Shown here in pieces: positions 53,283-61,158 of a stretch of DNA of 64,000 nucleotides. Each line of letters opens with the position of its first letter. The first letter of the stretch is position 1. The position numbers and the translations under genes were made by a program. The notes beneath the pieces were generated by a model. That model searched no databases, had not been told where the DNA came from, and saw nothing but the letters and a program-made list of their open reading frames with translations. Origin of the DNA: Sporichthya polymorpha DSM 43042 (lineage in GTDB: Bacteria; Actinomycetota; Actinomycetes; Sporichthyales; Sporichthyaceae); NCBI RefSeq assembly GCF_000384115.1, contig NZ_KB913029.1, positions 468,907-532,906 of the forward strand, read 5' to 3'.

Positions 53283-53861
53283 ATGACCACCGACAGCGCC
53301 CGCCAGGATTCGGACGCGAAGACCCCCGCGGCCACCCAGCCCCGAGGGGAGCCCACCTCGACCCCGCCCGAGCCCACGGACGCGGTCAACGTCCACGACC
53401 CACGATTGAGTGCCGTCCGGATCGCCCGGCAGATGGACGACCTGGCCCGGGCCCTGACCTACACGACTCGGCCCGGCGACCCGCGACTCGGACGGGTGCC
53501 CGACATCTACAGCGTCCTCGGCTCCCTCCATGAAGCACTGGCCAAGCTGCCCCAGATCTGTGGCCAGATCGCCACCGCCCTCGGGCACCACGAGGTCGGC
53601 GGCCAGCTGCGGGCAGCGCCCGGGTTCCCCCACGCGGGCGACCCCCGGCTCGCGGTCATCGAGGCGGTCGCGGAGCTCCAGGTCGCTGCTGCTGCGACCG
53701 CCGCAGCGGGCACGTCGCTCGTGCACGCCAAGTCCGCGATCAGCGGCCTCAGCCACACCGAGGCGCCCCGGGCCGACCACCGCCACGCCTTCCAGGCGCG
53801 CCCGGTCAAGTCCCCGCCGTCTACGCCGCCGCCCCGAGGCGGTGCCGGCCTCAGTCGCTAG
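53283..53861 (+). CDS. unknown protein upstream of the excisionase
   Basis: The 192-residue protein has a disordered Pro/Thr-rich N-terminus, then a helical core (SAVRIARQMDDLARALTYTT, VLGSLHEALAKLPQICGQIA, RLAVIEAVAELQVAAAATAA) and a basic tail. No catalytic motif or membrane helix. ATG 53283 follows AAAGGAG. Similar helical proteins often lie before xis genes in actinobacterial elements; a DNA-binding or recombination accessory role is inferred. Confidence 0.65.
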   Translation: MTTDSARQDSDAKTPAATQPRGEPTSTPPEPTDAVNVHDPRLSAVRIARQMDDLARALTYTTRPGDPRLGRVPDIYSVLGSLHEALAKLPQICGQIATALGHHEVGGQLRAAPGFPHAGDPRLAVIEAVAELQVAAAATAAAGTSLVHAKSAISGLSHTEAPRADHRHAFQARPVKSPPSTPPPRGGAGLSR

Positions 53862-53907
53862 ACCAACCCGCCACAACGACCACCGTCATCACCCGCAGGA
53901 GGGCCAG

Positions 53908-54135
53908 ATGCCTCGCACCGCCATCCCCGCACCCCGCCACCCCGCCGAACCGACGGCGCCGCCGGTCGAGCGCATGCTGCTCACCGTCGAGGAAGCCGCC
54001 GCCGCGATCGGCGTCGGGCGCAGCCTCATGTACGAACTCATCGCCGCCGGCGCCGTCGAGACGGTCCGCGTCGGACGCCTGCGCCGCGTCCGGCCCGAGG
54101 CGTTGCACGACTACGTCGCCTCGCTCTCCCAGTAG
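53908..54135 (+). CDS. xis: excisionase-like helix-turn-helix protein
   Basis: The 75-residue protein is a MerR-type/AlpA-like DNA-binding domain of the excisionase family: LLTVEEAAAAIGVGRSLMYELIAAG, with the VETVRVGRLRRVRPEAL wing. It steers integrase toward excision. ATG 53908 follows AGGAGGG. In related elements the integrase gene follows at once; here a DUF1508 gene and transposon sequence follow. Confidence 0.88.
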   Translation: MPRTAIPAPRHPAEPTAPPVERMLLTVEEAAAAIGVGRSLMYELIAAGAVETVRVGRLRRVRPEALHDYVASLSQ

Positions 54136-54183
54136 CGCCCCGCACTGTCCAAGGCCGCACCGCTTGCGGCGACCGCAGCGACG

Positions 54184-54201
54184 CCGGGCCGACATGCCCG
54201 G
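54184..54201. terminator. hairpin between convergent xis and DUF1508 genes
   Basis: CCGGGC-CGACAT-GCCCGG forms a 6-bp GC stem between two gene ends. No T run follows on either strand, so it is a possible bidirectional terminator only. Confidence 0.4.
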
Positions 54202-54218
54202 GGTCGCGGCGGCCTTGT

Positions 54219-54488
54219 TCAGTCGTCGGTCTCGACGATGGGCGCACCATCTGCGGCGCGCTGCACCGCCTCACATCCGCCCTTGGCCCCAGCCAGCGAG
54301 TCGTAGGCCTCACCGACGGCGACGATCTCGCCGTTACCGGCCTTCAGCCGGAAGCGGTACTTGCCGGCCTTGTCGAAGAACTTATGAGCCTGATCTGCGA
54401 TCAGCGCGATGACCTGCGATTCTGGTCGTAAAAGGCCTTGTGACCTGCGAAGACTTGCAGTTGATGTTCCGAGCCACCCGCTTTCCAA
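54219..54488 (-). CDS. DUF1508 (YegP-like) protein, N-terminus doubtful
   Basis: The last 54 residues or so match DUF1508: FFDKAGKYRFRLKAGNGEIVAVGEAYDSLAGAKGG (positions 54256-54362 approx.) and a final EAVQRAADGAPIVETDD. The upstream 35 residues are unlike the family, and no proper start or ribosome-binding site stands where the domain should begin. The gene may have lost its original start at a junction with mobile DNA. Function of the family is unknown. Confidence 0.5.
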   Translation of the reverse strand: MESGWLGTSTASLRRSQGLLRPESQVIALIADQAHKFFDKAGKYRFRLKAGNGEIVAVGEAYDSLAGAKGGCEAVQRAADGAPIVETDD

Positions 54489-54673
54489 GTCTGGGGTCGG
54501 GCGTTCTCCCAGGTCCGGTGGTGTCTGCCACGCTCGGCTGCGCGGTCGGCGGGCGCCGACGGACGGGTCCGGACGTGGGCGAATGAGACCACAACTGATC
54601 CGAAAATCGGACCTGTAGTGGCGCGCGGCAGCGAACCCCGGCCGGTGACCGCGGTGGGGTTGTGGTGGTGTGT
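54489..54673. other. junction between DUF1508 gene and IS110-like element
   Basis: 185 bp with no gene. The right end of the IS110-like element's downstream flank must lie here, but IS110 elements lack clear terminal repeats, so the exact end is not visible. Confidence 0.35.
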
Positions 54674-55699
54674 TCAGGCGGCGGGCTCGACCGTGACGGT
54701 GTAGCCGAGGGCTTCGAGCTGGCGGATGTGGTTGCGCTTCTTCAGCTCGGGGTTGGTGCGGGAGTCGTACCAGCTGGCTCCGAGGTCTTCGAATCGTGCC
54801 TCGGGATTGTTGAGCAGGTGCCAGACGATGACGAGGATCGATCGGCCGACCGCGACGATGGCCTTCTTCTTTCCGCGGCGGCGGGCGATACGCCGGTATC
54901 GCTCGCCGAGGAAGGTATCGGTGCGCCCGGCCGCCACGGCGGACTCGCCCAGAACGCGCGCCAGGTAGCAGTTGCCGTGCCCGGTCGCGCCCTTGCCCTT
55001 CTGCTTTCCCGCGGACTCCTTCACCCCGGGCGCGAACCGAGCCCAGGACGACAGGTGGGCCGGGGTGGGGAAGCGACTCATGTCCAGGCCCACCTCGGCG
55101 ATGATCACCTGCGCGGCGATCGCACCGACTCCGGGGATCTCATCGAGGCGGGCCACTGCCGTGGCGAAAGGGGCGACGTGGGCCTCGATCCTGGTTTCGA
55201 CCTCGGCGATATCGGCGCTGATCGCATCGATTCGGCTGAGCATCTTGCCCAGCAGGAACCCGTGATGGGCGGTGAAGTACCCGGTGAAGGCTTCCTCCAG
55301 CAGGGCGAGCTTGCCGCGCATGGGCCCGCGCGCCATCTCGGCGAGGACCTTCGGATTGCGCTCCCCGGCGATCAGCGCGGCCAGCATCGCCCGTCCGGAC
55401 ACCCCGAAGATGTCGCTGACCGCGACGCTGAGTTTGATCTGGGCGTCTTCGAGTAGCTTCTCCACCCGCTGCTTTTCCGCGGTCCGGGTGACGACCAGGT
55501 CGATCCGATAGCGAGTCAGGTCCCGCAACTGACGAATCTGTGCCGGCGGGACGAAGCTGGCCCGGATCATCTGCCGCTCAGCGACCTTGGCCAGCCACAC
55601 CGCGTCCAACCGGTCGGTCTTCGGTCGCCCGGGCAGGTGCTTGACGTCCTTGGCGTTGACCAGCCACGGGTCGAAGCCCAGCGCCTCCAGCAGATAGAA
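54674..55699 (-). CDS. IS110 transposase, exon 2 (C-terminal part)
   Basis: From FYLLEALGFDPWLVNAKDVK onwards this reads as IS110 transposase: KTDRLDAVWLAKV with the third and fourth acidic residues, and then a transposase-20-type C-terminal domain (LDEIPGVGAIAAQVIIAEVG, FPTPAHLSSWARFAPG). The final part is GHGNCYLARVL and YDSRTNPELKKRNHIRQLEA. The reading frame continues upstream into the intron (to 55846), but those residues are not protein of the family. Product forms only after intron splicing. Confidence 0.85.
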   Translation of the reverse strand, partial: FYLLEALGFDPWLVNAKDVKHLPGRPKTDRLDAVWLAKVAERQMIRASFVPPAQIRQLRDLTRYRIDLVVTRTAEKQRVEKLLEDAQIKLSVAVSDIFGVSGRAMLAALIAGERNPKVLAEMARGPMRGKLALLEEAFTGYFTAHHGFLLGKMLSRIDAISADIAEVETRIEAHVAPFATAVARLDEIPGVGAIAAQVIIAEVGLDMSRFPTPAHLSSWARFAPGVKESAGKQKGKGATGHGNCYLARVLGESAVAAGRTDTFLGERYRRIARRRGKKKAIVAVGRSILVIVWHLLNNPEARFEDLGASWYDSRTNPELKKRNHIRQLEALGYTVTVEPAA

Positions 55700-55761
55700 G
55701 TGAGGTCGACCCGGGGCGCCCTGCCGGTGTTTCCACCGGTGGTTTCCCCGGGCCGCCTCCC

Positions 55762-55796
55762 GCACCCGCCGTGCCCGTTTCCGGGCAACGGGCGCT
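55762..55796 (-). ncRNA. group II intron domain V
   Basis: Minus-strand AGCGCCCGTTGCCCG-GAAA-CGGGCA then CGG-CGGGTGC folds into a two-part stem with a GAAA tetraloop, a two-sided bulge and the catalytic AGC triad at its base. This is the domain V signature. The following domain VI arm CCCGGGG/CCCCGGG lies just downstream. Confidence 0.8.
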
Positions 55797-55827
55797 CCAC
55801 AAGCCCCGCTCGGTCTCGTGGCATTCG

Positions 55828-57258
55828 TCATCCCGCGGCCGTCCATGGTGTCGGGATCGCTGCTCCCCGGTAGCGGTAGCGCGTTGTGCGCACCGTGGCC
55901 GGATTGAACAGCATCCGTTCAGCCGTGGTCGGCCACCACCGCCCGCCGCAGTAGCGGCGGCGGATGTCCTTCACGGTGCTCCGGCGGTGTTTGCGGCGCA
56001 ACCACGCGAAGACCCGGGCCCAGGTATAGGCGCCCAGGTAGGCGAAGGTGGCACTGGACACCCCAGGCCGGAAGTAGGCGCACCAACCCCGCAGCAGCGA
56101 GTTGATCCGCAGCAACAGGATTTGGAGCGGCTGGTTCGTGCCGATCTGACGACACAACGCCCGGACCTTGCCCGTCACGGCCATCACGGCTTTGCGCGAG
56201 GGATAGGTGTAGACGTAGTACCGGTTGGTGCCCCGCTTGCGGTGACGCTGGATGCGCCACCCGAGGAACACCAGCCCCTCATCGATGTGGGTGATCAGCG
56301 TCTTCTCCGGAGACAGGCGCAAACCCATCCCGGTCAAGACCTCCGCCATCTCCTCACGCAGGGCCTCGGCGTCGGCTCGGGTGCCGTGCACGAGCAGGCA
56401 CCAGTCGTCCGCATACCGCACCAGGCGGTAGTTGGGCAGACCCTGAGCGCGGCGCTTAGACCGCTGGTGACGGCTGGCTCCGGACCCGCCCGGAGCCTGG
56501 ACGATGTACTCGTCCAGGACCGCGAGGGCCACGTTGCTCAGCAGCGGCGAAAGGATCGACCCTTGTGGGGTGCCGGTGTCGGTCTCCCGCAGGACCCGGT
56601 CCTCACCGAGGATCCCGGCCTTGAGGAACGCCTTCACCAAGGCCAAGACGCGTTTGTCCCCGACTCGCGCCCGCACCCGGTCCATCAGGGCCGGATGGGA
56701 GATTTCATCGAAGCAGGCCTTGATGTCGCCCTCGACCACCCACTCATAGGAGCGGGAGGACAGCAGGCGGACCTCGGCCACCGCGTCATGAGCCCGGCGC
56801 CTCGGGCGGAACCCGTAGGAGCACGGGAGGAAATCCGCCTCGAAGATCGGCTCCAACACCAACTTCAGGGACGCCTGGACCACCCGGTCCCGGACGGCGG
56901 CTATCCCCAGGCGACGCCACTTGCCGTCGGCCTTGGGGATCATCCGTTCCCGCACCGGGAGCGGGCAGAAGCTGCGCGCCTTCAACTGCGCGCGCAGCTC
57001 ATCGAGGACGACCTCGACCCCACGCACGGTCTCCACGTAGTAGGCAGTTTCGCCGTCCACGCCAGCCGTGCGGGCGCCCCGATTGCCCCGTACCCGAGCC
57101 CAGGCGACCAGAAGGAACGCCGGGTCGGTGACGAGGTTGAACAGATCGTCGAACCGGCGATGAGGATCATCGCGAGCCCAACGGTGCAGCTTGGTCTGAA
57201 TCTCCCGTACCCGTCGCTCGGCGCGGATCAGCGCCAGCTCCGGATCGTCGGTATTCAC
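55828..57258 (-). CDS. ltrA: group II intron reverse transcriptase/maturase
   Basis: The 476-residue protein has the RT fingers/palm (RMIPKADGKWRRLGI, LPCSYGFRPRRRAHDAV, VVEGDIKACFDEISHPALM, TGTPQGSILSPLLSNVAL), the active site YADDW, and a C-terminal maturase (GIIM) domain with WCAYFRPGV and a C/H-rich end (RRRYCGGRWW). It both splices the host intron RNA and copies it into new sites. No HNH endonuclease motif is evident. Starts at ATG 57258 inside intron domain IV. Confidence 0.93.
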   Translation of the reverse strand: MNTDDPELALIRAERRVREIQTKLHRWARDDPHRRFDDLFNLVTDPAFLLVAWARVRGNRGARTAGVDGETAYYVETVRGVEVVLDELRAQLKARSFCPLPVRERMIPKADGKWRRLGIAAVRDRVVQASLKLVLEPIFEADFLPCSYGFRPRRRAHDAVAEVRLLSSRSYEWVVEGDIKACFDEISHPALMDRVRARVGDKRVLALVKAFLKAGILGEDRVLRETDTGTPQGSILSPLLSNVALAVLDEYIVQAPGGSGASRHQRSKRRAQGLPNYRLVRYADDWCLLVHGTRADAEALREEMAEVLTGMGLRLSPEKTLITHIDEGLVFLGWRIQRHRKRGTNRYYVYTYPSRKAVMAVTGKVRALCRQIGTNQPLQILLLRINSLLRGWCAYFRPGVSSATFAYLGAYTWARVFAWLRRKHRRSTVKDIRRRYCGGRWWPTTAERMLFNPATVRTTRYRYRGAAIPTPWTAAG

Positions 57259-57874
57259 CGGCGGCCTCCGGGCATTTCAGTTCCTCCCTGCCGACTTGCT
57301 GGTCCCCTTCGCCATGTGCACGCCTTTCGCGTGCTCGGACTACTACGAGACCTCCGCCCCGCCCAGCGGTCCTCGGTCGGCAACGGACCTGCCCACCCGA
57401 GCGGGCTGGCTGCCCGCCTGGGGAGGGCAACCGCAAGGCGGTTCCCACGTTCACCACGGAATCGATCGATGAGGGAGGCGCCCGCCTTTACCCCGACAGC
57501 ATCGCCACGCCTACGCCGCAGGCATTCAGCGTGGCCTCCCCGCCGGACCAGCCGACCCGGCTTCGGAGTTGACCAGCCCCGGGATCACCGAGACCTGGCC
57601 ACGCACTGCACACCGGCCCATATCCACCAGGTTGGAGCCGGCACTGGACTTACGGGGCTTCAGACAGCGGTTCCTCTCGTACGCCTTCTCATCACTGCTT
57701 GCCGGACCCGGGCCGTCTGGCAGTGCCGACCCGTCCCGTGCGTTGTCAGGGCTGCTTCCCACCGTCGCGTGCGTTCCCACGTCCCGGCTGCCCTCAGCTT
57801 CACCAGGCAGCTGCGACTGCCCAGCGGTGGCGGTCTCTCACCTCCACTCGATTCCACAGCGCCTCGTGGCGCAC

Positions 57875-58117
57875 CGGCGCCTTCCAGTAGTCCGAGGTCG
57901 CCTCCATCACCACCCGCTCCACGCCCAGCTCGCGCAGCCGGTCGGTCATCCCCAGCAGCGAGCGCGTCATCGTGGAGTAGGTCGAGACCTCCTGCATCCT
58001 CCGACCCGCCCGCCGTTGCCCGGGAACCCGGATACAGCACACCAACTCCGCCTTGCCGATATCCAGCGCGGCGACCCGCGCGATGATCTCCTCGGTCTCT
58101 TGCGTCTGTTCCAGCAA
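57875..58117 (-). CDS. IS110 transposase, exon 1 (N-terminal part)
   Basis: The 81-codon exon encodes the start of the DEDD domain: IIARVAALDIGKAELVCCIR with the first Asp, LLGMTDRLRELGVERVVMEA with the Glu, then DYWKAP. TTG 58117 lies 8 bases after GGAGG (58126-58130); GTG 58126 would overlap that site. The frame runs past the exon end into the intron for 25 codons. Confidence 0.82.
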
Positions 58118-58695
58118 TCTGCTCACCTCCGCGATGCCGACGAACACAGCACGGCGGTTGCCCGCAGGAGCCACCAGGGAGTCGAATCTGATCCGCGTGC
58201 TCGAAGCAACACTGAAGGGCCCATGGCATGGCTCCCAGTACCCGGCTGAGACACGACCTCAAGCGATCACAGTTGAACGGCCTCGGCGGGCAACCAGCCC
58301 GATTTTCAGCCCGGAACGGGCGCCCCACCAGGGGCATCGTCGGCTGAGACCACGGAAGGCGCAAGGGTTGCAGCCTGGGAAGGAACCTCTCCTCGGGCGG
58401 AGGAGGCCGGGGACTCAAAATCCGAAAAGGGGCCTTTTCGGCGACCCCGAAAATTGCTCTTGAAAGCCCGGAAACCCTTGCTGTGTAAGGGTTTCCGGGC
58501 TCGCGGGGCTTGACCGAAGGACACCCCGAGAAACCGCCTTTGACCCCTCCATCTGGCACGTATCTGGCACGTCGACACGCTCACGCATCGTGGGGGTGTG
58601 GCACTCCGCCCTCGGGCAGTCGGACACGCCCCTGGCAAGACAGCTCACGATTCCGCAGAATCACTCACGCCGAAATCAACAGGGGTGGATCCGGG
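58118..58695. other. non-coding stretch right of the IS110-like element
   Basis: About 580 bp that hold no supported gene. The strongest signal is the hairpin at 58465-58501. A duplicated ATCTGGCACGT (58550-58572) lies next to it. The right end of the conjugative element or of the IS110 element may be here; no att pair was found. Confidence 0.45.
58465..58501. terminator. strong hairpin, possible terminator
   Basis: AGCCCGGAAACCCTT-GCTGTGT-AAGGGTTTCCGGGCT has a perfect 15-bp stem. No T run follows on either strand. It lies between the mobile region and the rightmost resistance operon and may end transcription from either side. Confidence 0.6.
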
Positions 58696-59142
58696 CTAAG
58701 GGAGGGTCGACCCGATGGACGCGGTCCGGTCCGGTGTGAGCTGGGGCGCAACGATCCACTGCAGCGTGGCGAAACTCAGAGCGGCGACCACGGCCAGGGT
58801 GAGCAGCTGTCGGGTCACGGCGTGCCGGCGGGCGGGCCCGGTGGGGCAGGTGCGTCTGACCCGCAGCACCTGAACGCCGGAGACGGTGAGCAGGGCAGCG
58901 AGCCCGTACAGGGCACTGCCAGTTGAGACCCCGATGCCCGTTGCCGTCCCTGCGGCGACAGCCGGGGCGACGCCCACGCAACCCGCGCAGGCCGCGAGCA
59001 GACTGCTCAACGCCGCCGGGCCGATGGCGGGCGCCGCGGCGACGATCCCGGCAAGCATCCCGGCGCGGGTGGCCCGCACCGGGGGCACCGAGGTGGTTGC
59101 GCTGTCGCGGACGGCTCCGTCACGAACTGCACCCTCACCCAT
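58696..59142 (-). CDS. small polytopic membrane protein of the mercury/thiol operon
   Basis: The 148-residue protein has three hydrophobic stretches. One contains the Cys pair LLAACAGCVGVAPAVAAGTA, suited to Hg(II) or copper ligation or disulfide exchange. The ATG overlaps the end of ccdA by 8 bp. I recognise no family; it could be a MerC/MerF-like transporter or a redox partner of CcdA. Confidence 0.6.
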   Translation of the reverse strand: MGEGAVRDGAVRDSATTSVPPVRATRAGMLAGIVAAAPAIGPAALSSLLAACAGCVGVAPAVAAGTATGIGVSTGSALYGLAALLTVSGVQVLRVRRTCPTGPARRHAVTRQLLTLAVVAALSFATLQWIVAPQLTPDRTASIGSTLP

Positions 59143-60073
59143 CGCGCCGTGCCCGGGACTCCGCGGCCGGGGAGATCTGCGGGGGAACGTCGGTGGCGAG
59201 CCGGTCCACTGTGGGGGCGCCGGGCGGCGCCGAGGTGGTCGCGGACGCGGCGCGCAGTCGGTGGTGTAAGGCGACGGCCGTCACGGCGAGGACGGTTAGG
59301 GCGGCCAGGGTGGCGACGGTGGTCGTGTGGGCCTGGAGCCAGGTGGAGACAGTGATGGAGAAGGCACCAAGACCGAGGCCGTTGCTAGTGCCACCGGTGG
59401 CGGCGGGATACCAGTACCACGCCAGGTAGGCACCGGTCAGGACCAAAACGGCGGCGCTGATGCGGGTGCCGTGCCGGGCCAGGGCGGTGATTTTGCCGGT
59501 GAGCGCGGCGCCCGCGGCGGCGGCGGTTACGGACACCAGCAGCAGGACGGCGGCGGCGCCGCTCGCGTAGGCGGCGAAGACGGCGAGCAGCCCGGCGTAG
59601 CTGGCGGTGGCCTGGGCCTGGCCGATGACGGCCAGCAGCACCCCGAGGGTGCAGGACAGCGACGCGGCGGCGTAGCCGACGCCGAAGGCGGCCAGGCGAC
59701 GCGCGGAGGGTGGCCCCGCCGCTTCCCTGGAACCGGAGGGCAGCCTTATCCGCAGGCGCAGGGATCGGCCGGTGAGCATGACGGCGCCGAGCACCAGCAA
59801 TGCGATGCCGGTGGCCAGGCCGAGCCAGGGTGCGGCGCTGATCAGTGCCCGTGCGCCGGCGCTGATCGCGAGGCCTACGACGGCCAGGGTCCCGGCGAAG
59901 CCGAGGGTCAGGGCTGCCCCGGCGCGCAGGGCGTAGAGCAACCGGACCGGCAGCGGTTCCTGCTCCCGATCGACGAGGGTGTGGGTGATCCAGGCCGGCA
60001 GCAGGGCGAACCCGCATGGGTTGACCGGGGCGATCATCCCGGCGGCGAAGGCGAGGGCGAGCAGGCCGTTCAC
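59135..60073 (-). CDS. ccdA: CcdA/DsbD-like thiol-redox membrane protein
   Basis: The 312-residue protein has six or more membrane helices and the CcdA Cys residues in MIAPVNPCGFALLPAWI and AASLSCTLGVLLAVIG. CcdA moves reducing power across the membrane to exported thioredoxins. The GTG overlaps the stop of the TlpA-like lipoprotein, its obvious partner. An extra C-terminal hydrophobic helix and tail extend it beyond plain CcdA. Confidence 0.9.
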   Translation of the reverse strand: MNGLLALAFAAGMIAPVNPCGFALLPAWITHTLVDREQEPLPVRLLYALRAGAALTLGFAGTLAVVGLAISAGARALISAAPWLGLATGIALLVLGAVMLTGRSLRLRIRLPSGSREAAGPPSARRLAAFGVGYAAASLSCTLGVLLAVIGQAQATASYAGLLAVFAAYASGAAAVLLLVSVTAAAAGAALTGKITALARHGTRISAAVLVLTGAYLAWYWYPAATGGTSNGLGLGAFSITVSTWLQAHTTTVATLAALTVLAVTAVALHHRLRAASATTSAPPGAPTVDRLATDVPPQISPAAESRARRDG

Positions 60074-60672
60074 GCCGGGATGGCTGCCTCGTCGAGAGCG
60101 GCGATGATCCGCTCGGCGGAAGGGTCGGTGCCGCGGTAGGTGACCGTCCCCGTGGCATCGATGACGATCAGGGTGGACAGGGCGGCGACCTTGAACCGCC
60201 GGGTGAGCACCGCGCCGGTGTCGATCGCGGCGGGCACGTTTTGGGCGTCGGTGTAGTCGAGGAACTTCAGGATGGTCTGCGTCGATTCACTCGGATCCAT
60301 GTCTGCCGCGAGGAAGTCGGCCTGGATCCCAGCTTGTTCGGCCAACCGGGCGGCCTCGCCCAGGGACTTGACGCCGCCGGCGCATGAACCGCAGTTGACG
60401 GAGAAGAAGAACACCGCCACCGGGCGCCCGGCAGGTATCTCCAGCGTCTTCCCGTCGATGGTTGTGATCGCTGTGGTAACGGCCGCGGTCTGGGTCCTGG
60501 GCGTGATCGCGGAGGTCGTGATCGCGGGGCGCGGGGGTTCGGTCTGGGCCGCACCGCTGCCGGTGCTGGCGGTGTCGGCGTTGGTAGTACCGCCGGTACC
60601 GCAGGCGGCCAGCACCGACAACGCGACGCTCACCGCGACCGCGGCCGCGAGATGGCGCTTCGGGCGCGTCAT
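60070..60672 (-). CDS. TlpA-like exported thioredoxin lipoprotein
   Basis: The 200-residue protein has a lipoprotein signal (VLAAC), a Thr/Ala-rich linker and a thioredoxin-fold domain with active site FFFSVNCGSCAGGVKSLGEA (CGSC) and the cis-Pro region later. It should work outside the membrane and be reduced by CcdA. ATGA overlap with the MerT-like gene. Confidence 0.85.
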   Translation of the reverse strand: MTRPKRHLAAAVAVSVALSVLAACGTGGTTNADTASTGSGAAQTEPPRPAITTSAITPRTQTAAVTTAITTIDGKTLEIPAGRPVAVFFFSVNCGSCAGGVKSLGEAARLAEQAGIQADFLAADMDPSESTQTILKFLDYTDAQNVPAAIDTGAVLTRRFKVAALSTLIVIDATGTVTYRGTDPSAERIIAALDEAAIPA

Positions 60673-61019
60673 CGGTGGTCTGCGCTTTCCGAGCGGTCAG
60701 CGCCGTCCGTTGACTGAGGTCTGGATGGGCAGCAGCCCCCGGCGCTGCGGTTCCCGTCGTTGCGTGGCCACCGCCGGGCGGTGAGACTGACCGCGACCAG
60801 TACGAGCATCGCTGCCGCGCCGATCGCCCAGGGGTCGCGCACCGCCCCGCCGATCGCGGCGAGCGTGCCTGCGGCCAGCAGGGCGGGACCGGCGCAACAC
60901 ACCACCATCAGCGCCCCCATCGCGAACCCGACGCGCCCGAGCTTGGCCGGCTGGCCGGGACCTGCGGCGCCGGGCCGCTCGTGTGCTCTATCGGATGCAT
61001 CGTTCGTTCGGGGTGTCAC
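60669..61019 (-). CDS. MerT-like mercury transport protein
   Basis: The 116-residue protein has two membrane helices. The first holds the MerT-type Cys pair in ALMVVCCAGPALLAAG, and a second pair (GGCCPSRPQ) lies in the C-terminal tail. Such proteins bring Hg(II) in for reduction. GTG 61019 follows GGAGG by 7 bases. It heads the coupled TlpA-CcdA-membrane protein operon. Confidence 0.7.
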   Translation of the reverse strand: MTPRTNDASDRAHERPGAAGPGQPAKLGRVGFAMGALMVVCCAGPALLAAGTLAAIGGAVRDPWAIGAAAMLVLVAVSLTARRWPRNDGNRSAGGCCPSRPQSTDGADRSESADHR

Positions 61020-61063
61020 GGTGGGACCTCCAGCTCGCGTGTTCTGCCGACACCCACATACTA

Positions 61064-61077
61064 CTACGTATTCGTAG
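61064..61077. promoter_or_regulatory. palindrome upstream of the MerT-like operon
   Basis: CTACG-TATT-CGTAG lies 45 bp before the start at 61019. On the minus strand it contains ACGAATAC, also seen in the merA-arsR gap near 63107. It may be the site of the ArsR-type regulator. Confidence 0.5.
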
Positions 61078-61158
61078 AAGCGGATCGGTTATCGACTGAG
61101 GCGACTTCGCGCGGCTGGCGTCATCGGGCGGAACTCTCAGGCGCCCCTGTCGCCCTGC

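Larger units (their letters stand above)
55700..57874 (-). mobile_element. group II intron, complete, inserted in IS110 transposase gene
   Basis: The 2175-bp intron starts on the minus strand with GTGCGCCACGAGG (from 57874), the GUGYG-type 5' end, and ends ...GTCGACCTCAC at 55700. Exon text joins as ...GGCGCCG/TTCTATCTG..., restoring DYWKA-P-FYLLEAL of IS110. Domain V (55762-55796) and a domain VI stem with bulged A lie before the 3' end. The intron ORF encodes the maturase. All parts appear intact. Confidence 0.88.
54674..58117 (-). mobile_element. IS110-family element interrupted by a group II intron
   Basis: The transposase gene is in two exons (57875-58117 and 54674-55699) with the intron between. 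Joined, they give about 422 residues, a normal IS110 length. Exon 1 carries ALDIGKAELV and MEATSDYW, exon 2 KTDRLDAVWLAKV, the DEDD catalytic acids. Element ends beyond the gene are not defined. Confidence 0.85.

Noticed and set aside
57526-57780. 84-codon minus-strand frame right of the RT gene
   Set aside because: Lies in the structured 5' part of the group II intron; not expected to be translated.
55771-58086. 771-codon plus-strand frame across the intron and IS110 exon
   Set aside because: It lies opposite the reverse transcriptase and spans intron and exon boundaries; no protein family visible.
58411-58430. GGGGACTCAAAATCCGAA as an anticodon-arm-like tRNA remnant or att core
   Set aside because: The stem does not pair fully and no other tRNA parts or second copy were found.
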